Assembly: GCA_015501595.1 (NCBI GenBank) | Contig: JADNRX010000237.1 | Coordinates: forward strand, 1 to 64,000 | Source of the DNA: Hymenopellis radicata | Lineage: Eukaryota; Basidiomycota; Agaricomycetes; Agaricales; Physalacriaceae | Direction of reading: 5' to 3' | Length of the DNA: 64,000 nucleotides | Part shown: positions 36,326-46,451 of the stretch, piece by piece | Layout: each line of letters starts with the position of its first letter | Position numbering within the stretch: the stretch's first letter is position 1 | Notes under the pieces: generated by a model | Seen by the model: the letters and a program-made list of their open reading frames with translations, nothing else | Databases searched by the model: none | Told to the model about the DNA's origin: nothing | Position numbers and translations under genes: made by a program

Positions 36326-37200
36326 TTATCTGCCGAGGCGTCTTGGGTTTCCGCAGAACGCTTGTTTGGACCAGTGCTCTCGAACTTGAGACCAGGCTAG
36401 GAAGGGATGACTCATGAGCTTTAAGGTATGTCGGAAACTCTTTTTACTTACCTCTCGCTCCTTATCTAGTAATACAACTCTTAGATTATCCTTCCAGCGC
36501 TCCGGGCCCTCGTCATAGGGTATCCAGTCACTCTGAGGAGAACGAATATCAAGACCCCACTGCCGGTTGCCCGCCACTCCCGCCATTTTCGACTGGGAGA
36601 ACATGCGATCCTCAAGAAACGAAACGGCCTCCTTGTCGACATCCACGGGTGCTGATCGTGTCTGGCCTTTAATCGTCTTTCCGTGGTAGTCCATCTACCG
36701 CATCCAGGCATGCTGCAGTAGATCGTGCCCATCAACGCCAGCATTCGACGACTCTGCCTTCATTCGTGATGCGAGCAGAAGAGTAGCGCCATGAGCCACC
36801 AGTGCACCCTCGCTAACAACACTGGCTGGATCCGAGATAATCCGTAGGATCGTGTCGCGGTGTGGCAGGAGGACCTGGTCGATTTCACTGGTAAATGGTA
36901 TCCCTTTCGTATCGAGCAGAATCTTGTTGAATTGACTTTCGCTCATGGAAGCCAGTGTCCATTTTCCGATCTATTACAAGGTCAGTGACCGCATTTGCAT
37001 TGATTTTGCTCTTACTGGTGTCTGACGTCGGTTCTTCTTGTCCTTCCAGTACTCGTCGGCCATGTCAGATTCCGGAACCTTTACTGTTCCCCCCGTCTTC
37101 GGCCACGAACCATCCGGATAAAGGTTGCCTCGCCATAGGCATACAAGCCACCAACGCTCGCCGTGGACCTCTCCAACACTATCAATAATCCTTCCCGGAT
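36326..37200 (-). pseudogene. Decayed protein gene carried by element 2
   Basis: Minus-strand pieces: ESDMADEYWKDKKNRRQ near 37030-37080, then MSESQFNKILLDTKGIPFTS and ISDPASVVSEGALVAHGATL. A stop near 36694 precedes MDYHGKTIKGQTRSAPVDVD. The stretch PVDV...FLEDRMFSQSKMAGVAGN and RQWGLDIRSPQSDWIPYDEG matches the coding region of element 1. Family unknown to me. The shared protein in two elements with different subterminal arrays suggests it belongs to the element lineage rather than being chance host sequence. Confidence 0.6.
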
Positions 37201-37261
37201 ATTAGTTGCCTTGTCGAACCAAGGCTGCTTTTCCGGGCCTAAGAAACACCGGTAAGTCAAG

Positions 37262-37376
37262 TAGCGCTACTATGCGCGACCACTTATGCACGATTGCGCT
37301 AGGACCGGGGTAAGCATTCCCGCTTCCCGCGAGTGCGCTACGCGCGAGCCCGCAAGTGCGCGAGGGTTCCCGCTAA
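37262..37376. repeat. Right subterminal array, element 2
   Basis: GCGCTACTATGCGCGAC, TGCGCTAGGACC, CCCGCGAGTGCGCTACG and TGCGCGAGGG words. The left-array phrase GCTAGGACC...GGGTAAG is repeated here in direct orientation. Confidence 0.8.
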
Positions 37377-37389
37377 AATCTATAGGCCC

Positions 37390-37398
37390 CGCGATAGT
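37390..37398. repeat. Target-site duplication of element 2, right copy
   Basis: CGCGATAGT, identical to 35241-35249. Confidence 0.8.
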
Positions 37399-37765
37399 GA
37401 CACTGTCTGCACGCGCTTTGAGATCAATGTGGTGACTGCAAGGTGACTGTTAGCATTTGCGGCTTCTTATGGTGAGCCCTGAGTTCGAGAGGACATGGCT
37501 CGATCGGCAATCGGTTCAGTTCTAAATCAGGAGACTGGCTCATTTATTACCCAGCTCAGGCGTCAAGCCAGGACGAGCGTCGAGGTCTATACCCACAGCG
37601 CCAGCACGGCGCTTAGCTTTATGGACGGATAGTTATGAACGAAAGGAATTACAATACGATACACGAGGCTACCCGCTAGCAGGGATACACTAGTGCTAAT
37701 ACTAAGACATAAGTTGCATGACTTCCAGCAGGAATCGAGCATATCAAGTAGTTTCCAAGCTCTGT

Positions 37766-39035
37766 TCAAATGGTGCACGCCGAGTTCTTTCTCCGTAAGT
37801 GCCGATCCAGAGAGCTATTGTGCAGGTAAGGCTTCCCACAACGCACACAACGGAACACCCTACCTTCGTGAACGCTCATGATATGATCTGTAAATTCAGT
37901 GTCAAACGTATCGCTGGTACAAGGGGCAAGACATTTGCTGTTCAAGCCCGCCTGATTAGTGTAGTCAAATCCGGGACCACAGTCAGGGCAGGAATACGAG
38001 GCAGGTTTGCGTCGTCTAGCCTCTACAACTGATGATTTGTTACGCCCGCGGCGTCGAACATAAGGAGGAGCACGCCCGCGGACGTCCTTTGATTGCTTGA
38101 TTGAGTTGTCGATGGCAACGCCAACAAAAGACGGCTGTGGCAGATTCTGCGGGTCCTGCGCGGACGCGATCATTCCGAAAGCAGATGGCCTGAGACCGAA
38201 AGTGACATGTCGGGGATCATTGACAGGGAGGCGCGACGGAGAGGATTGAGAAGCATGATCTTCCAGAGGAAAGATTCTGAAGCCATTAGAAGGGGCTTGG
38301 CTTCGACGGCCTAGGGCGTCAGAGCTGTGAGAGACTTGCGGCGCGAATGAATGCGAAGCCGGTTGTAGATTGGAAACCTCCGAATCGCATGTAGACGTTA
38401 GAAGTGAATTCCCAACTACCTCGAACAGCACTGGAGGAGGAACGACATCGTTGCTGAAACCCATGTCTCCGAAAACGTCAACGAGTGGGGCATAAAGTAA
38501 ATTGGTGTGGCGGGAAAGCGGTGCGTGGGACGCCTCTAACAACCGCCAGACCCGCCTGCGAAAAGCTGGAAGAAACGGGATACAGCCGTCCACCATCCAG
38601 CGAATGGTCATATGATATAAGAGGAGATGGTGAACCCGAGCTGTCATCTATCATAGCATGATGAGTGTATAACCTAATCGGAGCGAAACACTGACAGTAA
38701 CTAGATCCCATCGACGGATGATACGAAGACCCAGAATACTTGCTGCAGCTGTCAGTGTCTGATACGGCATTAGACCATGCTGAATCATTCTTCAAGTTGA
38801 ACTTTGATGAATGATGGTCATCTGGCGGATGTCCTCGAAGGTTTGAGTCGAGGAACTGCCCATAGCGGGTATACAATGGAGGATTCCGTAGCAGTCGTCT
38901 GTTCGTACTCCCACTTCCAAATTTCCCGGCGTCAGAAACATCTGCACAATCAATGAAGATGTCGATACCGTCAAACTCTTGCAGAACGCCTTCAGAGTAG
39001 CTGGACGAGAGAGTGCTCATCGGGTCCAAGGCCAT
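37766..39035 (-). CDS. C2H2 zinc-finger protein, array copy G, with a GC intron donor
   Basis: Start MALDPMSTLSSSYSEGVLQE. The first exon contains NDSAWSNAVSDTDSCSKYSG, related to the SDSGWS motif of D and E. An intron of about 60 bases (GTGGAC start) is proposed after YDHSLD, giving EASHAPLSRHTNLLYAPLVD. The basic patch YVRRRGRNKSSVVEARRRKP precedes finger 1, YSCPDCGPGFDYTNQAGLN. The family intron is at the usual phase-1 place but begins GCAAAT instead of GTNNGT. Splicing there gives HIMSVHEGRVFRCVRCGKPY and LHNSSLDRHLRRKNSACTI. If GC is not used the second finger is lost. Confidence 0.78.
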
Positions 39036-39525
39036 TCGCAAACAAGGATGCAATCAGGCTTGGAATTAGGGAGCAACAGATTCGGGACTGAGACAGAAAA
39101 GGGGAGTGGAGGGAATTTGAGCAGGAGAGAAGGAGTAAAACGGGAGAAAGGATTAGGTATGATGAGCTTGCGCGCGACATTGGGTACATGGCCAATTTAT
39201 ATCCGAAAGACGCTCTGGCTGTAGGGTATCAGTGCTAAGCATCTCTCCGCATATCAAGAACGGATGATAAACTTGCCAGACGACAGCAATCCATCAACCT
39301 GAGCAGCCCTGCAGTGCTCAGTTCGTTCGAGGCGATGTAAGTCTGTGCAGAATTACTAAGCAGAATCGCATGGTGGTTGGCACGCTGATTTCTGAGTACC
39401 GTCGGGCATGGGCACGTCGGAGTGTGGCGCTGTAACCCTTTGTACAGACTGAAAGCACGAAAGAGAGACAGTGCGACCCGTAACAGCAGTTTTCGAGTTA
39501 GAGTACTGAATGCAGATATTCGCCT
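39036..39525. other. Intergenic, nothing recognised
   Basis: Only short frames between copies G and H. Confidence 0.45.
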
Positions 39526-40047
39526 TTAGCAACGGCAGAACCGGAAGGCAGTGAGATCTGAGTGCTCATGATCAGTGAAATCAGAGCCGCACTGGAGATC
39601 GCCTACCGTCGCACTTGTAAGGGCGCAAGAGTGACACTTAAATACCGTTGAATTAGATACCCTTATGACGCCGAGGCGTCTCGGTCGGTCCAAGCGGATG
39701 GAGAGGAGCGGTAAGTCCTTGATAGCGTGGTTGAAAATGAACAAACGACACCGGTCATCTACCGGCGTTTCAAACTGCCGAGACGCCGGAGGTTTTGACT
39801 GCTGATCTTGAGAATGAGCACTTCGAGCATTTGAAACTGGTAAAAATCCAGAGGACATGTAGCTGGGTATGGCAGGAATAGGACGACCCAGTCGGACGCT
39901 TTACGCCGGTGGAGCCTCTTGCACAGAAAAAGCGGGCGATGGTGCTGGAAATATGCCAGCGTCAGCGTCAGTCAGGAGCCGCATCAGCAGACGAGGGTTA
40001 TTACTATGCTCTTCATATTGATGCGGCATCAGATGCAGGATAGACAT
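39526..40047 (-). pseudogene. Truncated C2H2 family member, array copy H
   Basis: Start MSILHLMPHQYEEHSNNPRL, ending PPA, then an intron of about 45 bases (GTAAAG...CCCAG) to YMSSGFLPVSNARSAHSQDQ. The half-finger FKCHSCALTSATVGDLQ is followed directly by DHEHSDLTAFRFCRC and a stop. The family intron inside finger 1 is absent or shrunk to a few in-frame codons, the histidine spacing is wrong, and finger 2 is missing. The RGRN patch is also lost. It reads as a decayed paralogue that may still make a short protein. Confidence 0.55.
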
Positions 40048-41051
40048 AACAAGCCTCGTTTCAGTTGAATACTTCTTCGACGACCGTAAGTCGGATAGAA
40101 GTAAAAATAGATGGCCTCGCCACAGTGAAGCGCTTCAGGACCTTGGCGGCTAGTACGAGACAGCGCCACCATGGTGATCTCCTATTAGAAAGGTCATGGC
40201 TCCGAGTAGGATTCGTATCCGCGTTGCACGATGTTCGTTGAATACCCCAGCAATTGAATTTAGCGGAGTCAGCTCAGATTCAATCTCAAACGTAGACGGA
40301 CCAATACGACGAGAAAGCGAGTCTTGCACATGGATAGGCGTCCGGAAACTTCAGGTTCAAAGCATGCGGGAGGATGTCGATTCCGTGAGTCAAGAGACGT
40401 GTGATAGAAGATTACTAGGGCTTGATGATCACTGAAGTGAGAAGCATGTTGAGAACGCGCGGTACAGGTGGGGGAATAGATTCTGATGCAAGCGTTGTGC
40501 GGAGTACTGCCAGGAAGAAGTGCAGGCCTTCCTCGAATTTGGGTAGATTTGTCGCCACACACCGACAATGCTAGACTGCTCGGACCTGAAAAGTGTTATA
40601 CATAGATCAATCTTTCACGTACTGCATTTCAGCTGCTGTAATTCACTCAGGTCCTTCCTAATCCTCGACAAACAAAAGGTAAGCCAATCGGATTTGATGG
40701 GCATTGCGGCCAATGCGTGCGCAAGGGGGCCGAATAAAATGACGCTCAGAGCATCGCAATAAGTGGGCTTAGAGGGTCCCATCGCCAAGGAACAAACAGC
40801 AAAAGCGGCTTCTCATAACAAGCTCACAGCTGCGACCTGACTTCAATGCCAACCTAGTCAGACCCGTGTGGCATTCAGGTGGTCGAAAAATGACGTGCAA
40901 GTTGGAGCACGGCGAGTGTCATTCCCGTTTGTGTTTCGCGGCTTCATTGTGCGAAGCGATTACCAGTGTGAGCGAAGAAGAAAGCGCGTTTTGTGACGTG
41001 ACATTGATCGTGATCGCTTGAAGGGAAAGGCGAGTATATACAAAATACGTA
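40048..41051. other. Intergenic with no recognised gene
   Basis: The minus-strand frame at 40269-40568 is arginine-rich and has no family motif. It may be upstream remnant of copy H. Confidence 0.4.
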
Positions 41052-41279
41052 CTATTAGTTATTATGTACATTGACTGAAATGTGTAAAATGACTGAAATC
41101 GGGGAGACAGGGCTTCGGCGGCATCCCGATAACTGAAATTGGTACAGCACCTCCCGACGCACTGTCCGGGCTGACCCAGTGAGCGGAAATGCCTGAACCA
41201 AGTGCTGGGGAGACCCCAGACCCCCGAGAAGATATATTCCCACCACCCGAACCCCGAACCCGAACCCCTAACTCCGAGA

Positions 41280-41308
41280 ACTTAGGCTTCGGGAACCGAA
41301 GCCTAAGT
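41280..41308. repeat. Perfect 13-base hairpin
   Basis: ACTTAGGCTTCGG and its reverse complement CCGAAGCCTAAGT are separated by three bases (GAA). Confidence 0.9.
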
Positions 41309-41337
41309 GTAGGGCGCGCTAGGGCGCGCCGAAGCGT

Positions 41338-41390
41338 CACCAACCTACCCTAACCTCCCGCCTAACCAACCTAACCCAATCCTAACCGGA
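41338..41390. repeat. CCTAACC-rich telomere-like tract
   Basis: Irregular CCCTAACC, CCTAACCAA and CCTAACCC words. They resemble fungal telomere repeat (CCCTAA) but are degenerate and short, so chance or an internal remnant is possible. Confidence 0.45.
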
Positions 41391-41913
41391 ATACATCAAT
41401 CACCACAAACTGCGCCACATCGGGGACCCTTCGTCCTACCAAATAAGGAAATAGCGGGTCGGGCGCACCTATCATTCCAATTCTAGTCATTATGTACAAG
41501 GGGTACCGATTTTAGTTGTTTTTTGTCGAAGAAATTGCAAACACAGCATAATAACTGAAAACGGTACCGAATTCAGTCGTTAACAAATAACTAATAGTAC
41601 GGTTTTTGTCATCCCTCGGGAAAGGCGGCCGTCCATCCGCTGAATATCTTGGAAGGACTTTGGTATTCCTGACGATGCATGGCTGGCTTCCGTCTATATC
41701 AAAGGAGGCGAATTCAAAAAAAATTGGTGTCGGAAATATTATTTGAAGTATGTTGAAACGACCCGGATACTACTTAATCAAATAGTCGATGGTAGCGTAA
41801 AGTAAATTGAAAGTAAAAGCATTTGGGTGATACCCATGAAGGCGGCCAAAGTTGGTTGTACGTACCGGTACCTCAGAGAACCGGACTTCGTACACTGGTA
41901 GGCTTCCTGGTAT

Positions 41914-43127
41914 TCAAAAATTGGAGGAACTGGCGCGGAAGACAAGCTCAGGATGTTTTTCACGCCAATGTCGCCGGAGAGAGGTTCCATGACTGTACGA
42001 ATTCGAACAGGCGTCACAAGGGATGACGAGATGCAGGTGGTCGCTATTATGATGATCTAGATCACAGCTGAAATCACCGCCGCAGACAAAACGACAGAAA
42101 GAACTTGAACTCACCCTTCAAACGCGCCGCGCAGGTAAAAGCCTTCCCGCACTCCTTGCAAGCATAATTGGCGTCCCTTTTTCGCCGCGCCGCGATGATG
42201 GCCTCTTTGTTACGTCCGCGCTTCACCTTGCGACGCGTCGTATTTACGACTTCTTTACTGCTGCTTGCACAGGCGAGGCCGGACGAGGACGAATTCTGCA
42301 CAACGGTGGCTGACGATCATGCGGACGGGTTAGTTAACGTGCATCATGGTATCGGAGAAGCTACCTTGAGATTCCAACGCCGGTAGGTAGTCAAGCCCGT
42401 CCCCCAAATGATTTCCCACCGGCATGTTAACAATGAGGGATATGTCAGTGTCATAACAGTAACCATTTTGTTGACCATTATCAACAGAAAAGCTGACAGC
42501 ATCGGGACTTGAGACAGCTTGAGGACTGCGCGAATTCTGCGAATCTAGGGGCCCTGGTGAACCCGTGGTGCTAGGCGACAAGGAAGGTGGCGGGACGTGC
42601 GTTGAAAACGACATTTCCTGAAACGGTCGGTATAGATCATAAGAAGGCATAAGATAAGAGGTCAAAGCGCGGTGATCAGGCAGAAAAGTAGTATGGTTCA
42701 TCGACGAGGACGCAAGGACATCGGGATAGGTATCCTCAAAGGCTAGAAAAACGCTATCAGTGCCAATGAAGAGTCAAGGTACGAGGCACGCACAGCTCCC
42801 GTTCGACGATGGTGCTGGGCTGCTGCCTGACGAATAGTCACTCGACCAATCATCTGTATGACAAGAGTAAGTGAGTCTACAAGGAAAGCGACCACCGAGG
42901 CACTCACAACCTCTCAAGCCGGAGTCCGGGCCTAGTACGTGTATATTGTCTTCAATGGGGGGGTCTTCCGGAGGCTCAAGTGTAATGTTGACGTGGTCAT
43001 CCGTCGTGGACGAAGTTTCCGCCACAGAGAATACAATGGAGTCGAGGTAGGCGGAGCCTCGAGCGTCAGAGTCCGAGTGGTCGGGAGAGTAGACTGTCCC
43101 TAAAAATGAGCCGAATGAGAACGACAT
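41914..43127 (-). CDS. C2H2 zinc-finger protein, array copy I
   Basis: Start MSFSFGSFLGTVYSPDHSDS. Exons join as DSGLRDDWSSDYSSGSSPAP, then SFEDTYPDVLASSSMNHTTF, then LPALESQATVVQNSSSSGLA. The basic patch RRKVKRGRNKEAIIAARRKR precedes finger 1, YACKECGKAFTCAARLK. The phase-1 intron follows (GTGAGTTC donor), then DHHNSDHLHLVIPCDACSNS and YSHGTSLRRHWREKH. The C terminus is FRASSSNF. Its last exon and 3' flank are duplicated as the orphan fragment at 1340-1570. Most similar to copy J (shared LTSY...RFQEMS or PFQEMS motif). Looks intact. Confidence 0.84.
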
Positions 43128-44532
43128 GGGACGTGGGCAAGGGGGAAAACGACGCCAGTTATAGCCACTTAAATGTTCCGCGTGGGGGGGCGGTGCTGGC
43201 CTCGTTGGGTAATGGCAAGCTGTAAATGTCCAGGCTGCCGCGACGAGAAGCGTGTCTTCAGTTGCGCAAGATCATCTCCAGCTCGGGGATAGGCATAGAA
43301 GTAGCCCTCTCGCAAATCTATGATCGACATAGCCTCACTGCATACCATAGGCGCCGCTCTCTCTCAACAATACACCCATTAAATGGCGAGCTTGAGACGT
43401 CAGCTTCGTCAGACAGGTCGCCCTGGCGCTTTGAATGTGCCCATTCGGCGATCGACACGACTTCTTCTTGCAATACGGATTTGAAGACGACGGAACACTG
43501 ATGACAAGCACTGCCCTAAGGTCTGATTTAGTAGAAGAGACCCCTATTAGACTTTGAGAGACGAACCATGGCATGATCCCATTGAAACCATGAAGATGGA
43601 TCGGCGCGAAGGTAGATGCGAAGGGATTGGCCTGACGGGTTGGATTTTCCATAATCGAAGTAGAACATACTGTATATCGAACGAGGACATAACACGAGGC
43701 GTAATCTTTCGAGATCGCTGGTGGTGGAAGAGACGAGAGAAGGATCAGAGGGAACGGCCACAGTGACGGTAGGTAGGTAGGTAGGTAGAACCGGCACAAG
43801 GTCCCAATGAGGAACGGCCGTGTGTTTTCTGTCGCATCTTTTCACGCTGCATTTGTGTTTCCTAGATCAGCTCCAGAAGCACGGGGATGACAGGGACCTG
43901 GGAGATTGAACGTAATTGAACGCTCGAGCGCTCGCCGAGTAAGTCCTTATTGAAGAAACGAGGAAACGATGTCATAAGCCGACTACGCATACAAATGCTC
44001 AGGTACAAATACTAGTAAACTAATAGATGCCCCCGCCGGCAGTCAAGTAAGTAAAGTAACAATATACGTGTAAAAAAATTGAGTCTAATTCCAGGCATGT
44101 CACGCTGTGAGTCTCACGATTCGTCCAAATATACCACATCTTCACGCGTCACGAGTGCACTCGATCTTGCCAGTGCAACAGAAAAGTTTGAGAGAGCTAC
44201 GGCGGCTGCGCCGTAGATTGGCAGCTTTTTTGCGTACACATGCGTTTCACAGATTTCTCCATCCATGGGTCGTCTCTCGTATCGCCACAAGATGCCGTGT
44301 CTAAGAGCGGGAAGTGCACGTGTAACTTCCTGCGGTTCTTCAACATTCTCTGTACAGTGTACGCGCATGAACAGAACAATAAGCCAACCGATAAATGTAC
44401 TCGGAATACAATAATGAATTATAACGTCACTGTCAATCGCGATTGCGGGAGTAGTAATACAGTAGAGTGGTCAAAAGCTACATCAGGTATCATGAGCCAA
44501 AAATCAACACAGAGCGTCCTAATCCATCAAGC
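43128..44532. other. Intergenic; GTAG microsatellite
   Basis: No gene recognised. A (GTAG)n run lies at 43769-43788, and a small hairpin CTACGGCG-GCTG-CGCCGTAG is near 44198-44217. Confidence 0.45.
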
Positions 44533-45792
44533 CTAGGAACTCGGTGTGGGTTCAGGGTGTTTGGCGCGTTTATGGCGGTGGAGAGAGGTTGTATGCCGAA
44601 ATTTCTTGGGACACACATCACAGACGATGTCAAGATCATGATGCTCGCTATTAACATGATCTACGAAACCAAACTTAATTCCAGGGCAAACCAACGTCAA
44701 AATGAAACGAACCTCTCATGCGCGCAGAAGTCGTGAAAGTGGAATTGCATTCGGGACACATATGCGTAGCCTTTTTCTTTCTTCGTAGGCTGGCCTCTTT
44801 ATTGCGTCCTCGCTTCGAACGTGGCCTCCGAGAATTCATATTGGGGACCTGATCAGCGTTTCCTGGAGATCGCATTTCGGTCGCCGGAACAGATGGGGAT
44901 CCGCCTGCGGAGGTATTAATGAGGTACACGCCACAACATCAGACAAAATACTCTGATATTGAACCAGCCCAGGAGGACTCGAATCAAACTGCGTCGCCGA
45001 CGGATCGAAGTCAAAGTCGAAAAGGGATGGGTCATTGTCCACATCATAACGCTCATTCGCATTGCCGATGAAGGGTCCTGATAATGGCACTTCAGGACTG
45101 CATAGGTCGAAGGGGAGAACGATCCTTGTGAGCCGGCGGAGGTCGGTGATGTAGACCATGATGGGGTCTCCGTTAACTGGAGGGACATTTCTTGGAAGCG
45201 CCCATGTAGCTCAGCAGGGGACCCATGTGGTGACGCGTACGACGTTAGAGGCTGATAATCCGACAACGCAGCGGGTTGCTGAGGGTAAGGGAATTGAACT
45301 TTATTGTACGGGAGGCTTTGGGCGGAGAACGGATTTATGGGTTCTTCAAACGCTACAGTAACATCAGATGACGTTAGACACTATGATATGCCCCAATGAC
45401 GCACATTCCCCGCTCGACGACCATACTGGGCTAGTATTGGTTGAGGAATCGCTGAAGCCGTCGTCTGCACGATGTTTGGGTTAGCGCTGGAATTGAGGAC
45501 ACGAACGAATGAGAAACTCACTCTGCCTCCATGTGTCGAGTCCTCCCCTCGTCGGGAATCGGTAGGCCAGGTGGTTAGAGCTCAAGCTTGTCGTTTGTTC
45601 ACCGATGGCATATGCTGCAGTGTTCGTTGGAACCTCAATGGTGTAGGTGAATTCGTCTTCACGCGCAGGCAGCGTATCTGCCTTTGTCGGGCGTGTATCG
45701 ATGGAAGGGAAGGAATCCTGCGCGGAGGAATCTGGAGCCTCGGGCCCACGCGGGGACAGGAAGGTGTCGGTGGTTCGAAAGTTGGAATTCAT
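44533..45792 (-). CDS. C2H2 zinc-finger protein, array copy J
   Basis: Start MNSNFRTTDTFLSPRGPEAP. Exons continue NDGFSDSSTNTSPVWSSSGE, then SFEEPINPFSAQSLPYNKVQ with GRFQEMSLQLTETPS. The frame change near 45110-45170 is explained by an intron starting GTCTAC, giving PEVPLSGPFIGNANERYDVD. Then come SSPPGLVQYQS and GGSPSVPATEMRSPGNADQV. The basic patch RRPRSKRGRNKEASLRRKKK precedes finger 1, HMCPECNSTFTTSARMR. A phase-1 intron with donor GTTCGT follows, then DHVNSEHHDLDIVCDVCPKK and FRHTTSLHRHKRAKHPE. Intact if the two weak-donor introns are real. Confidence 0.78.
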
Positions 45793-46451
45793 GGTAATGG
45801 TCGAAGAAATAGGACGATGCAGAAGGGAACCGGCGCGACAAAAGAGAGAAGGAGGGTTTTATAGGTGCCCCTGTGAGCAGCTAAAGGCGATGTGAAGCCT
45901 AGGCCAACCGTATTCTGTCTTGACTAGGATAACCTTACAATTATCTCAGCATCAAAGCACACTGCCTTCAGGACAAGTAGACATAGACTGAACGCACCAC
46001 ATGAACAACTCGAGGCAGGCGCGAGCGTTGAGGATGACGTGAGATATCGGGCATGATAGCGAAGAATGCCCCGATTGCTGTGAAGATCTGAATCTATAGA
46101 GGGACCGGGACGAGATTAGGTTTCTGAACTGTACTAGCCAGATGAGTTAGAGACGCACCGAACGATTGGCTTGACGAAAGTGTTCTGTTTGGAAATACAG
46201 AGACGTCATCGGTGCACTGCGGGGATGTTGTTGCCCGTAGGTCTGGAAAGGGATGAACGTGTGCAACAGTCCTTGATGGTGGAAGAGAAAGGTCAAAGAT
46301 CATCGATGGCATGTCCGAACAAGCCGCAGTGCCGAGAACATCTCCGATGGAATGTTTCTAGAGGCTGAACCGGATGCTGAACTGGTTGACAATGCCTCTC
46401 AAAGTAGGAACAAAGAAAAATGCATGTTAGAGAACTATCACCACACATGAT
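45793..46451. other. Intergenic, nothing recognised
   Basis: Spacer between copy J and the MYND gene; short frames only. Confidence 0.45.

Larger units (their letters stand above)
35250..37389. mobile_element. DNA transposon, element 2 (2.1 kb, GGGC termini, 9-base target duplication)
   Basis: The left end reads GGGCACATAGAAAGTAGCGG and the right end, reverse-complemented, reads GGGCCTATAGATTTTAGCGG. Both continue GAACCCTCGCG, giving an inverted repeat of about 31 bases with roughly five mismatches. CGCGATAGT flanks both sides. Three arrays of GCGCTAG/CCGCGAG words lie at 35267-35366, 35936-36150 and 37262-37376. A decayed minus-strand coding region lies between the second and third arrays. 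Read along the coding direction, the order array-gene-array-spacer-array is the same as in element 1. No transposase was recognised. It sits between copies F and G, outside coding sequence. Confidence 0.85.
41052..41597. mobile_element. MITE-like element with TA target duplication
   Basis: The ends are CTATTAGTTATT on the left and its reverse complement AATAACTAATAG on the right, both flanked by TA (41050-41051 and 41598-41599). Weaker similarity continues inward (GACTGAA words). Inside are repeated GGTACCGA/GGTACAG words, a perfect hairpin at 41280-41308 and a CCTAACC-rich stretch at 41338-41390. No open frame looks like a transposase. TA duplication and short size fit a Tc1/mariner-type non-autonomous element (inference). 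Confidence 0.65.

Noticed and set aside
41338..41390. Chromosome end or internal telomere array
   Set aside because: The CCTAACC words are irregular and only about 50 bases long, and lie inside a MITE-like element with genes on both sides.
43335..43799. Minus-strand open frame of 154 codons as a membrane protein
   Set aside because: The hydrophobic start comes from the GTAG microsatellite and its surroundings; no splice-supported extension and no family match.
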